From NCBI RefSeq assembly GCF_965638725.1, contig NC_134950.1:81394657-81458656 (forward strand): a DNA stretch of 64,000 nt, in the 5' to 3' direction. This DNA is from Aptenodytes patagonicus. Lineage: Eukaryota; Chordata; Aves; Sphenisciformes; Spheniscidae. Of this stretch, positions 54,786-64,000 are shown piece after piece. The notes under the pieces were generated by a model. It had not been told where the DNA came from and did no database searches. It was given only the letters and a program-made list of their open reading frames with translations. Within the stretch, counting starts at the first letter, position 1, and every line of letters begins with the position of its first letter. Both the position numbers and the translations under genes were made by a program.

Positions 54786-57700
54786 CTTAACTCACTTTAT
54801 AACCCCTTTGCCCAACCGGAGATTCAGGCTGGGATGAGTTAGGATTTATTCACAAATTCAGCTTCTTTGAGCACGTGAATTATTCAGGGTTTACTGACAG
54901 TCATTGAAACCAAGTGAGTTAAATGTTTTATCTTTTAGAGCTATCCTTAGGGTATTTAATTAAAAATAGGGTCCCGACCAAAAGAATTTAATCAGATTAC
55001 CTTTCATGAAAGCATTACTGTGGAAGAACGCAATTGCTTGGGAAAGACTTATTCCATAACATGTTCTTCTTTTATAAAAGCCATTTCCCTTCACATTCCA
55101 GGTATTCAGCCAAGAAATGAAGGACCATAGCTGGACATATGGCTTTTTCCTCCATATGGTATTTCAAGATGATTTGACAAGTATTTGACAAAAAAACCAT
55201 GTTTTGCTTCTTCATTAAAGCAGAAATTAAGCTCTTGTCTCTCATGGAAGGCAGTGATGACCAGGTTAATACTGAATTGTCAGTGGCTTTCTTGAAAACA
55301 GAGTGAAAATAAAGACTCAAACTGCTTATAGTTGTCAGAGTTTCGTTGAATTTTATTCTGCTTACTTAACTTAAACACGTAAGGAACACCGTGGAGAAAT
55401 CCCATTGTCATTAGGATCCAATTCAAAAAAATTGTGTTGGTAGAAACAGCATTATTGGTGTTCCACTTGTCTTGCAATTCAGTTATTTGTCTGTGATACT
55501 TCAGCATGTCACATTCATTAATGCATTTCTCCTTTAACACATCTGTGAATTGCTATTATTCACTTGTTTATAGCTAGAGAAATAAGGCCCAGAAAGAGCA
55601 AGTGATCCATCTACAGCCACGCAGAAAGTCTGCACAGCATGAACCTCAATTGTAGTCTCAGGCTAATGTGTTAACTAACCGCTGGGACATCCTGACTTAC
55701 CACCCACCATCCCTGAAAACATGCTCTTACAACTGAAAGCCCAAGCTACAATCTTCATAGACTGCAACGCCCGGTTACTGAGCTGTTCGACAGATAGATT
55801 TCTGCTCTGCAATGAAATTTTGGCATTTGCAACTTTGAATTTTTATATTACAATTTAATACATAATAAATTAATTAATAACAATTTATTCCAATATTTTA
55901 GTACCACATACAAGTCAAAATGGAATAAATTACAATTGTAAAGTCAGAAAAAATGTATCTTGTTTTGCTTCTAATTTTTTTTAACATTATTGAAATATTT
56001 TGGTGAAATAGTGAAAGCCATTGTATAGATTTTCTCCCATTTAACGTATTGTTAAACATGCTGCACTACTGCAAAGCATCTAAAAAAACCTGCATTTTTG
56101 GTGGGAAAAAGCTCTCAAAAAGCATCCTCCCGTGCAAACCACCATTTAATAAGACCTTGTAAGTCAAATGCTTTCAGTTGTACTTGTCCAATCTCATGTT
56201 TTGCGATGATAATCTTTATCAAACACAGTTCCTGAATGGACAAAGAGGGCAACAGGCACAGTTAAAAATTACTGTTACATTAAGCCTCAAAAAACAGGGT
56301 TTGGGAGACTTACTGGAAACCTGGTATTCCCCAAAGTTGTTCAGCCGTGATGCCATCTCATCACAAGGCAGAGCGAGTAATAAAGCATCGGTGCGCGACA
56401 GAGTTCAGGTAGTGTTTCTGCCTGTTTCCATATGTATATTCCAATGGTAGCAAGTCTCCCTCCGCTTCAGCTAGGTTTTTTGCAAGGCTAACTTTACTTC
56501 ATGAGTAAATCTCAGCAAGAGTGACATCTGCTTGATGAATTTGGGCTGCCATCAACTGCAACATGGAAATAAACCCCACTCACCACCACCACCAGCCCTC
56601 TATGTCATTGTGGCAATTCGGTATCTATCTGGAAGGCTCTTCTGCCTCGGGTTGCTCCCAGAAGCTGCGTTATGCCTCTTGGCTCTGAAATCTACATCAC
56701 TTCTGGTTGGAATTCAGAAATTTTGGGCACTGGTAGAAATTCTCAAGTCTCTTGAGCAGACTGTGTGAACCTCCTTCTGGTGAAAGGCCATTACTTACCC
56801 AACCATCATTCAGTGCTGGCAGAAACTTGCGTGCCTTTGGTGCACCTTTTTTGCTACCATGTGTAGGTTCCACTCTGGTCGCTTAAGGGAATATGAGTAA
56901 TTCAGAGGGATGATGGATTACTGCTCATCTGAAGTCTTCTGCAAATTCCCTGGTGCCAGATTAGTACTGTCCCCAGCCTCTCCTCAGAAGAGGCTCTCCA
57001 GCTGACACAGAGGAGGTCCTGAGAGGGCATAAAGGACAAGCATATGCTGAGGCTGAGGTCCTCCTCCACTACTCGAGGTAAGACACTCATCCTGTAGCAA
57101 AGAAGCACAGATGCCAGAGGAGTCAGGGAAAGAAGGAGTGAGTGGGGCCGTGAGTCACTTATTTCATCTCTTTTTGGCTGGAACAATTTCTCTCAGATGT
57201 GGCCCTCTGGCCTCCATCTGTACATACCTGGACTACCATTAGTTAATTCTCCCGAAGCATGTTTGAATTGTGTGTGCTCTAGAATTGATTAGGTTTTTTT
57301 ACCTAGTTAGGGGGAAGGACCATGTTACACCAGCAGCCCAGAGACTACATTACTTTTATTTGGGGCACAATTCAAGGCAAATTGTCCTCTGTTCATGCCA
57401 AGTGCTATACGCCAGACTTCATCTCCTTACTCCATAGGTTCTGCCATGACAGATGAGCAGTTCAAGCGAGGGGATGACTTGTCTTTCCTCCAGACTACTC
57501 CAACTGCAGTAGAGCTGTTCAACAATGTAATTAAAAAGAAAATTGGGCAGCTACATTTAGACAAGAAGGGAAGAACATTTTAAAGGAGGAGCAATGAGCG
57601 CTGTACTTACCTCGCCACTGGTCCAACCTGCTTGCATCAGAATCTAAATGCAAACTTGCTCCCTTTCTTTGCATTGGTGTCAGCCTGATAAAATTAATGT

Positions 57701-59195
57701 TTTGCTTACTTGTTCTTCGATAAATTTCTTTTTGATCAAATTAAAAGAAAACACCTGTTGCTCATTTGTCTGAAAATATTAGCAAGGCTATTATCTTCTA
57801 TAAATCAAACATAGCGTACATGAAGACTTGGCTCACCACCTTGATTTCGAAAGAAATGTCAGGATTGCCTTCCCATTTCTCCTGCCCCATCTCAGTAGTT
57901 TTTACTGCCTCTTACACCTTCTCTGCCTATGGAAGCTGAGTCATGGGTCACGGTCCCCTGACTAATGAGCTGTTCCATCACCTCTTTTACTGCCTTATTC
58001 TCCAACTAAAACTGATGCAATTTTTCTTAATGGTAAGGGAATCAGTAACCCAGTTAAACAGGGGAGCATTTTAACCTCCTGGGGAGCATGCCATTCAGAG
58101 ACAATATTTTTGCCCGAAAAATAATTAACCTCTGTGGAGCATGGAAAGCACAGATCCTATGCACAGAAGCCTTTCTCAGATGTCAGATACTAAGGTTTTT
58201 ACATCCCTTGGCCTTTGGTGCACTTTATTATGTTGAGCCCTCTAGTGACGCTATTCTGAGACCAATGGGATATTAGTACTAACACAGCCTTGCCCTAACA
58301 CAGCCTGCGCAGTGAAGAAACAAGACGTCGAGACCTTAGAAGTACGATGTGCCAAAAGACACCACACATCCTGTAAGAGCATACCCCTCCATTTAGGCAG
58401 AGACTGACATTTTCAGAAGAAAGAGGGCAATATACATTCATTGGAAAAAAATAACTAAGGTGGGATTAGCATAGCACTGGCCTAAAACGCTGCTCACATT
58501 CAGAGTCATGGCTGAACTGCCCTACTGGTAGGAGGCCAGACATCCTGGGTGCAGGTTCACAACACCCTTGAAGTGGTCTACGCCCACAAGTCCTAATGCA
58601 AGTCCGATTCATAAGTAATATAGGCGTTTTGTTAAAACCTCACTCATCACTCTGTGGGAGCACTTTTTATTCCCTTCCTATCCCAAAAGCACTGAATGCT
58701 GACACTAAAAACACCCAGTCTGCCCAGATGCTGTGATAAAGATGTGCGATTGTTACAGTAAGCACACTCCTCCTGTTCTCCAGAATGCAGTACGGTGGCT
58801 AGTGGCGTTACCAGACCTCCCTCCTGCATACATCAGTAGCTGTGGGTTCACCTAGGTTACATTAACCTTGGCTTAATCCATCACCATCACTTGAGTAACA
58901 GCACAGTTATTATCAAATACTCAGTGTGGTCTTCTTTCCCCTGGAAAGAGATTTTTAGGTTCCTAGCTGGACCCTTGGCTGATATAATTCTGTAAGAGCC
59001 TGGAATAATATGTTCTTCACTAAATTTGCCATATAATAACCTTGACAACACGGCATCAGATCAATGACCAGTTTCCCTCATTTATCCGCCCAAAACAGTG
59101 CCTTTGGGTAAACTGTGTCTTCCATCCTTCAGCATTTGACAACAGTAACTTTATTCGCCACACCGAGAAGGAAACATTTTGTTTACTCCATATAG
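54786..59195. other. Intergenic, no confirmed gene
   Basis: AT-rich. One exon-like frame (57,439-57,583) is entered separately. Nothing else recognised in either strand. Confidence 0.45.
57439..57583 (+). CDS. Exon-like open frame, unrecognised
   Basis: A good acceptor (TTACTCCATAG, ending 57,438) is followed by an open frame with balanced, soluble protein-like composition. It includes SAMTDEQFKRGDDLSFLQTT and FNNVIKKKIGQLHLDKKGR, and ends in TAA. It would fit a terminal coding exon of about 47 codons. I do not recognise the family. A chance frame or a piece of an old transposon is equally possible. No preceding exon was identified. Confidence 0.2.
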
Positions 59196-59791
59196 AATCA
59201 TAGAATCATAGAATCATTGAGGTTGGAAAAGACCTCTAAGATCATCGAGTCCAACCGTCAACCCAACACCACCATGTCCACTAAACCATGTCCCTAAGTG
59301 CCTCATCTACTCGTCTTTTAAATACTTCCAGGGATGGGGACTCCACCACTTCCCTGGGCAGCCTCTTCCAATGTTTCACCACTCTTTCAGTAAAGAAATT
59401 TTTCCTCATGTCCAATCTAAACCTCCCCTGGCGCAACTTGAGGCCATTTCCTCTTGTCCTATCGCTAGTTACTTGGGAGAAGAGACCGACCCCCACCTCG
59501 CTACAACCTCCTTTCAGGTAGTTGTAGAGAGCGATGAGGTCTCCCCTCAGCCTCCTCTTCTCCAGGCTAAACAACCCCAGTTCCCTCAGCCGCTCCTCAG
59601 AAGACTTGTTCTCCAGACCCCTCACCAGCTTCGTTGCCCTTCTCTGGACACGCTCCAGCACCTCAACGTCCTTCTTGTAGTGAGGGCCCCAAAACTGAAC
59701 ACAGTATTCGAGGTGCGGCCTCACCAGTGCCGAGTACAGGGGCACGATCACTTCCCTACTCCTGCTGGCCACACTCTTTCTGATACAGGCC
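59196..59791 (-). mobile_element. Young CR1 LINE 3' end, interrupted by the ERVK provirus
   Basis: On the plus strand it begins with ATAGAATCATAGAATCATAG, the inverse of the CR1 terminal octamer repeat. It then runs through the 3' UTR into an uninterrupted C-terminal ORF2 frame (minus, about 59,780-59,281) with [20 protein letters not shown] and [16 protein letters not shown] before the natural stop. The element is cut at 59,791 by the LTR. The copy at 19,960 shows that CR1 should continue with AGGATG-type sequence, so the remainder should lie beyond the 3' LTR outside this window. Confidence 0.95.
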
Positions 59792-60136
59792 TGTGGGGAT
59801 GGGAATCTCACTAACGGACATTCCTGAGTTTGATTTTAATGAGCAAACACTGTACCACCTGGCATGACAAGGCACTTAAGCAGAAAACAACGGAGAAAGG
59901 AATGTGCAGCTGGAAGGAGAAAAACAAGATAAAGACCATGAGGGCATTTCGCATGATCAGAAAGAACGGGCCAATCTGCTAGAGCATAGATGCGCGTGAA
60001 CACAAGGCTATAACCTATCTGCAAGCTGCAGGTAGCGCGTGTACACTTCTGCTTGCTATAAAAGATGCTAACAAAGAGCAATAAAGGTCTTTGGTTGCTG
60101 TGTCTGCCGGAGTCCGTGCTGCTTTTCACCCCCACA
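59792..60136 (+). repeat. 5' LTR of the ERVK provirus
   Basis: 345 bp, beginning TGTGGGG and ending CCCCACA (perfect 7-base inverted ends). TATAAAAG at 60,057-60,064 is the probable promoter box and AATAAA at 60,080-60,085 the polyadenylation signal, so U3/R/U5 order fits. The bases just left (CAGGCC) are CR1 sequence and should reappear after the 3' LTR as target-site duplication. Confidence 0.93.
60057..60064 (+). promoter_or_regulatory. LTR TATA box
   Basis: TATAAAAG, about 20 bases before the LTR AATAAA and about 75 bases before the LTR end. Confidence 0.75.
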
Positions 60137-60138
60137 AA

Positions 60139-60156
60139 TGGCGCCCAACGTGGGGC
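60139..60156 (+). promoter_or_regulatory. Primer binding site, tRNA-Lys1,2 type
   Basis: TGGCGCCCAACGTGGGGC, two bases after the LTR, is the known 18-base complement to the 3' end of tRNA-Lys1,2 used by mouse mammary tumour virus-like retroviruses. Confidence 0.95.
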
Positions 60157-60279
60157 GAAAATGCTGGAACAGAGCACCGGTGGGGAGCCAGCTGAACGAG
60201 TCATAGCCAGCGGGAGACAGAGCAGTCTCAGGAAAGAGCTGGAGCCGGAACTTTGAATCATCGCCTCGTTGGAGCAGAG

Positions 60280-60281
60280 GT
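60280..60281 (+). promoter_or_regulatory. Candidate major splice donor of the provirus
   Basis: AGCAGAG|GTGAGC in the leader, about 20 bases before the gag ATG, is a near-consensus donor suited to making a spliced env message. Confidence 0.6.
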
Positions 60282-60301
60282 GAGCAGCTGGGAAACTTAA
60301 A

Positions 60302-61969
60302 ATGGGATCGCAACTAACTAAGGAGGAGGAATCTATACTATGTATTATTAAGAAACTGTTAGAAAAGTGTGGAGTTAAGTATGATGACCATACCCTCCGC
60401 CTATTGCTTTCATGGCTAAAACGAAAGGGAATTCCCCCTGATTCGGCTACTGCTTTTCAGAAGGAAACTTGGGATAAAGCAGGGAACTTGTTGTGGGATG
60501 CAGCTACCGGGGGAGATGAGACTGCAAAAACGGTCCTTACTACATGGCGCTTAGTCTCAGATACGTTAAAACAATTGAAGTGTGATCGTACTGCCCATCA
60601 AGCTGTGGTGGCAGCCACTGCTCCTGATCCACTGACTCTGGCCACTCCAGACCAGGCTCCCTCGGAACCTTTGCCCGGTCCGAGTGGGACAGATCAGCCT
60701 GAGGGAGGGGAAAAATTTCTGACCGAGGCTCTTTCGGCCCTGATGATATCAAGTGATCTCGGACAGTCTCCTAAACAACAGAGCAGAGGGGTCTCAAGCC
60801 ACAACAATGAACCCTTAAACTATGATCCGGCTGCTCACTGGCAGGCTGTTCGACAACAAGCCTTGGCAGAAGGAGACCTTTCTACTGTGGCATACCCTGT
60901 CATAGTTAGTGAACAAGGTCCTAACAGTTGGCAGCCCCTTCAATGGGATTTGGTTAAGGAGTTAAGGTGGACCATCATGCAATGTGGATTGGGAGCGCCT
61001 TTTACACAGAGCCTATTGCAAACTATTGTGAAGGGACACTTGTTAACCCCTTTCGATACCAAAGCGTTAGCTGATTTAATATTTTCCCCTACACAAAGAG
61101 TGCTCTGGCAAGCCCACTGGCGAGAGCTCTGTGATCGTGCAGCTTTACAGAACTTGGAGCGGCGAGCGGGAGACCCGCTACGGGCCGCGGGACTCGCTCA
61201 GTTAATGGGGGAGGACCCTGTCAATACGCCGCAACTGCAGGCACGGCTGGCGCCTGAAATTTTAAGACAATCAGCAGACCTTGCGTTTCAAGCAATGATA
61301 AAGGTCCCTGATACAGGACGACCGGTAAAATCCTTTACTAGCATTAAGCAAGGGACCAACGAACCTTATATGGATTTTATCGACAAGCTCCAAGAAGCTA
61401 TTCAAAAACAAATACAAAATCCTGAAGCCAAAGAGGCATTGCTTATGAAATGGGCTATAGAGAATGCCAATGAGGACTGTAAAAGAGTCTTACAGACATT
61501 GCGAAATCCGACCGTAATAGACATGCTTGACGCGTGCAATCGTGTGGGTTCAATTACACATAAGAATGAGGTTTTTGCAGCCTGTTTAGCCGCTGCCTTG
61601 CGTCCCGGTAACAAAGCGTGTTTCCGCTGTGGAAACTTGGGGCATTTTAAACGGCAATGTCCTGAGAATCCTGTACAGAAGGGAGGATCGGAAGGAATTC
61701 AGCAGCCCCCTGGTATTTGCCCGCGCTGCCGCAAGGGGAGGTACTATGTTAATCAATGCCGGTCGAAATACGATCTCCGCGGTCGACCCTTGTCAGGAAA
61801 CGGGAAGTCGAGTGCGAGGCGGGGGCACGCACCGACACAAATGCCACCCCAAAATCCCCAACCCCAAAACCCCATGAGACCACTGTCTCAGCAGGCCTGG
61901 GTCACTTCAAGGCCAGAACCATCGGCAGTGCCGGAGTGGATGTCTCCACAGCCACCAATCTCTCTATAA
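60302..61969 (+). CDS. gag: gag polyprotein of ERVK provirus
   Basis: 555 codons starting MGSQLTKEE; Gly2 followed by a Thr at position 6 fits an N-myristoylation signal for membrane targeting. Residues about 347-370 hold the capsid major homology region (IKQGTNEPYMDFIDKLQEAI). The nucleocapsid carries two zinc knuckles. The first (C440, CFRCGNLGHFKRQC) is canonical C-X2-C-X4-H-X4-C. The second (C473, CPRCRKGRYYVNQC) has Tyr481 where His is expected (TAC at 61,742-61,744). I saw no PTAP or PPxY late motif. The start is the first ATG after the splice donor. The frame ends in TAA at 61,967-61,969 and overlaps the next frame by about 100 bases beyond the proposed slip site. Confidence 0.95.
   Translation: MGSQLTKEEESILCIIKKLLEKCGVKYDDHTLRLLLSWLKRKGIPPDSATAFQKETWDKAGNLLWDAATGGDETAKTVLTTWRLVSDTLKQLKCDRTAHQAVVAATAPDPLTLATPDQAPSEPLPGPSGTDQPEGGEKFLTEALSALMISSDLGQSPKQQSRGVSSHNNEPLNYDPAAHWQAVRQQALAEGDLSTVAYPVIVSEQGPNSWQPLQWDLVKELRWTIMQCGLGAPFTQSLLQTIVKGHLLTPFDTKALADLIFSPTQRVLWQAHWRELCDRAALQNLERRAGDPLRAAGLAQLMGEDPVNTPQLQARLAPEILRQSADLAFQAMIKVPDTGRPVKSFTSIKQGTNEPYMDFIDKLQEAIQKQIQNPEAKEALLMKWAIENANEDCKRVLQTLRNPTVIDMLDACNRVGSITHKNEVFAACLAAALRPGNKACFRCGNLGHFKRQCPENPVQKGGSEGIQQPPGICPRCRKGRYYVNQCRSKYDLRGRPLSGNGKSSARRGHAPTQMPPQNPQPQNPMRPLSQQAWVTSRPEPSAVPEWMSPQPPISL
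61867..61890 (+). promoter_or_regulatory. Candidate gag-pro -1 ribosomal frameshift site
   Basis: A AAC CCC at 61,867-61,873 is in the correct gag phase for an X-XXY-YYZ heptamer and lies in the gag/pro overlap just before the dUTPase. A TGAGAC/GTCTCA hairpin (61,875-61,890) follows after one base. A second stem GGCCT/AGGCC (61,894-61,914) follows. The first hairpin is closer than usual, so the second or a pseudoknot may be the real stimulator. Confidence 0.4.
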
Positions 61970-62634
61970 ACGATCAGACTGTGCACAGGGTGCCGCTCAA
62001 TGTGAGAGGCCCCCTTGGCCAGGGGCTGAGTGCCCTATTGGTGGGGAGGTCCAGTGCTACTATGCAGCGTTTGTTTGTGTTACCTGGGGTTATCGACTCT
62101 GATTATACGGGACAGCTGCAAGCGTTGCTATGGACCCCCTCTCCTCCAGTATTTATTCCAGCTGGAAGTAGGATTGCACAGCTAGTTCCTTTTAAGAGTA
62201 TGGTTCGTAATCGGGATCCTATTTCCCGGGCAGCTGGTGGATTTGGGTCCACAGGTGAACCAAATACTTTTTGGACTCAGCTTGTCCAAAGAACTCAGCC
62301 CACTTTGACCTGCACTCTAAAGAATAAAGGCAGCAAACCGGAACAACTGGTAGTGAAGGGAATGATAGATACAGGGGCAGACGTTACTATCATCAGTACT
62401 GCAAAGTGGCCTGGATCATGGGAAACCATCCCGGTCAACACAGGGCTAGTGGGAATCGGAGGCCTGTCGACGTCCAGGCAGAGTGCCAACTTAATACAGA
62501 TTGTAAGCCCGGAAGGACAGGTTGCAACTATTCGACCTTTTGTGGTTCCTGCGCCGTTAAACCTGTGGGGACGAGATGTCTTGAGCACTTGGGGACTAGT
62601 GATTGGCACTGCTGATCCGCATCAACATTTTTAG
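61868..62634 (+). CDS. pro: pro frame: dUTPase plus aspartic protease (by -1 frameshift from gag)
   Basis: This frame is -1 relative to gag and open from before 61,756 to TAG at 62,632-62,634. The first half is a trimeric dUTPase: GSAGVDV (61,924), LFVLPGVIDSDYTGQL, FIPAGSRIAQLV and the glycine-rich GGFGSTG motif. The second half is the retroviral protease, with active-site DTGAD (62,368-62,382) and the C-terminal WGRDVLSTWG. dUTPase would lower dUTP during reverse transcription; the protease would process Gag. The start given is at the proposed slippery site, because no independent initiation is expected. All dUTPase motif landmarks appear present, so activity is plausible but unproved. Confidence 0.92.
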
Positions 62635-64000
62635 CGGGGGTCACTGGCGCTCGGCCCACCGTTCGACTCACATGGCTCACCGATCAGCCAGTGTGGGTGG
62701 ATCAGTGGCCCCTATCACAGGAAAAGGCCGACGCGTTGCGAACATTAGTGGACAAGCAAGTGAGTCAAGGACATCTGGTTCCCACCACCAGCGCCTGGAA
62801 CACCCCAGTGTTTGTTATAAAAAAGAAAAGTGGCAAATGGAGACTTCTACATGATTTACGGCAAGTAAATGCCGTGATTCAAGATATGGGGACATTGCAA
62901 CCAGGTATGCCTTCACCGACATTGATACCTCGTCAATGGGACATTGTGATTATCGATTTGAAAGACTGCTTTTTCACGGTTCCCTTAGCGCCGGAAGATG
63001 CTCCCAGATTTGCCTTCTCTCTCCCAGTTGTAAACCATCAAGGGCCTAGGTTGCGATATCATTGGACGGTGTTGCCCCAGGGCATGAAAAACAGTCCCAC
63101 AATATGTCAAATGTATGTTGCGTGTGCGTTGTCGCCCATAAGAAACAAATATCCTGACTTAATTTGTTATTACTACATGGACGATATTTTAATCGCCGGA
63201 CGAGACCCAAAGGAACTCGTCACAGTTATGAAAGATATGTTGCAGGGGTTAAAGACATACGGCTTGCAAATAGCTCCTGAAAAGGTGCAAGTGCAAGCCC
63301 CGTGGAAGTACTTGGGGTGGAAGATTTTAGAACATACAATACAGCCCCAACCCATAACCTTGCAATCTAACATTAAAACACTGAATGACTTGCAAAAACT
63401 AGTAGGGACTATCAATTGGGTACGCCCATTGCTGGGAATAGATAATGACATGTTAAACCCACTGTTCAAGTTGTTAAAGGGTAATCCTGAGTTGACATCT
63501 CCACGAGAATTAACGACAGAGGCCAAACAAGCGCTACAAAAAATATCACAGGCGCTTACCGAAAGGCAAGCACAACGCGTAATTGAAGGATTGGGAGTTA
63601 ACTTGTATGTCCTAAATCAGTCCCGACAAGCAGTGGGCCTCTTAGGCCAATGGGACACCAAGGGTACCCAGGATCCCTTAGCCATCATTGAATGGGTATT
63701 CCTGCCGCATCAAGCACCAAAAATGATAGTGACAAGGGTGGAAATGTTTTCGATGCTTGTGCGAAAGGGACGCGCGCGATGTTTGGAATTAACGGGCACA
63801 GATCTTAAAACAATTTATCTCCCACTGACTAAAGACCACCTTAATTGGTGTGAGGCTAATAGCCTAGAACTACAGATAGCGCTGGAAAACTTTAAGGGAC
63901 AAATTCTAATTCACTATCCACCTCACAAATTATTCTCCCTTAATGAGGAAATTAGTATAATTCCTGAATCGTTGAGTAAGGAGGTACCTGTCGAAGGACC
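62616..64000 (+). CDS. pol: pol polyprotein, reverse transcriptase part (truncated by window end)
   Basis: This frame is -1 relative to pro and open from just after TGA at 62,613-62,615 to the window edge (461 codons). It starts with RLTWLTDQPVWVDQWPL, the usual entry of betaretroviral RT. Reverse-transcriptase motifs follow: KKKSGKWRLLHDLRQVNA, VIIDLKDCFFTVPL with the first catalytic Asp, LPQGMKNSPT, the catalytic YMDD (63,174-63,185) and YLGWKI. The thumb and connection follow; RNase H and integrase are beyond the window. The overlap with pro is only 19 bases (62,616-62,634), so frameshifting must occur there. Confidence 0.94.

Larger units (their letters stand above)
59792..64000 (+). mobile_element. 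ERVK/betaretrovirus-like provirus, 5' part (continues past window)
   Basis: In order: 5' LTR, primer binding site for tRNA-Lys1,2, leader with splice donor, gag, dUTPase-protease and pol. Each reading frame is open with no stop or frameshift other than the two natural -1 frame changes, so the insertion looks recent. The Lys primer, the dUTPase placed ahead of the protease, the three-frame gag/pro/pol arrangement and the LTR of about 345 bp place it among class II (ERVK) elements of birds. RNase H, integrase, env and the 3' LTR are not visible. Confidence 0.95.

Noticed and set aside
28951-58000. Expected neighbour genes (DSP, BMP6, ANKRD33B)
   Set aside because: No matching exon was recognised; the very large DSP terminal exon would have been obvious.
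59371-59814. 147-codon plus-strand frame
   Set aside because: Antisense shadow of the CR1 ORF2 end.

Overview
The window is nuclear DNA of a bird. Three protein-coding genes with vertebrate intron-exon structure are present: MARCHF6, ROPN1L and SNRNP48. Most recognisable repeats are CR1 LINEs. There is also a solo LTR with a 5-bp target-site duplication (ERVL-like) and the 5' two-thirds of a class II (ERVK/betaretrovirus-like) provirus. No bacterial or plasmid features were seen. All identifications were made by eye from translated sequence and remembered family features; no database search was run.

Layout. 1-630: the last MARCHF6 coding exon (+ strand, 540-630) and its 3' UTR, followed by intergenic sequence. 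7,660-8,240: a CpG island, probably the ROPN1L promoter. 10,106-15,416: four ROPN1L coding exons (+). The short last coding exon expected in this family was not found before the next gene. 15,417-19,130: old repeat-like sequence with fragmentary minus-strand reading frames. 19,130-28,210: SNRNP48 on the minus strand, nine coding exons and about 305 codons, all splice sites canonical and in phase. It starts in a second CpG island (27,450-28,950), and a CR1 copy sits in its last intron. ROPN1L and SNRNP48 are therefore tail to tail. In human they lie on different chromosomes (5p15 and 6p24), so a rearrangement boundary or a mis-join lies between about 15.4 and 19.1 kb.

28,950-59,190 is gene-poor. 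It holds a 1,141-bp solo LTR with a perfect CCTGA duplication (34,439-35,579), an old CR1 fragment (about 42,490-42,870), an almost full-length dead CR1 in minus orientation (about 49,762-54,260), an old amniote-type repeat (about 54,635-54,785) and one exon-like reading frame of unknown origin (57,439-57,583).

59,196-64,000: a young CR1 3' end (minus) is interrupted at 59,792 by an ERVK provirus (+). The provirus shows a 5' LTR (59,792-60,136), a tRNA-Lys1,2-type primer binding site, a leader with a splice donor, gag (555 codons), a dUTPase-protease frame and pol through the reverse transcriptase. All frames are open up to the window edge and are arranged as two successive -1 frames. The rest of pol, any env and the 3' LTR lie outside the window.
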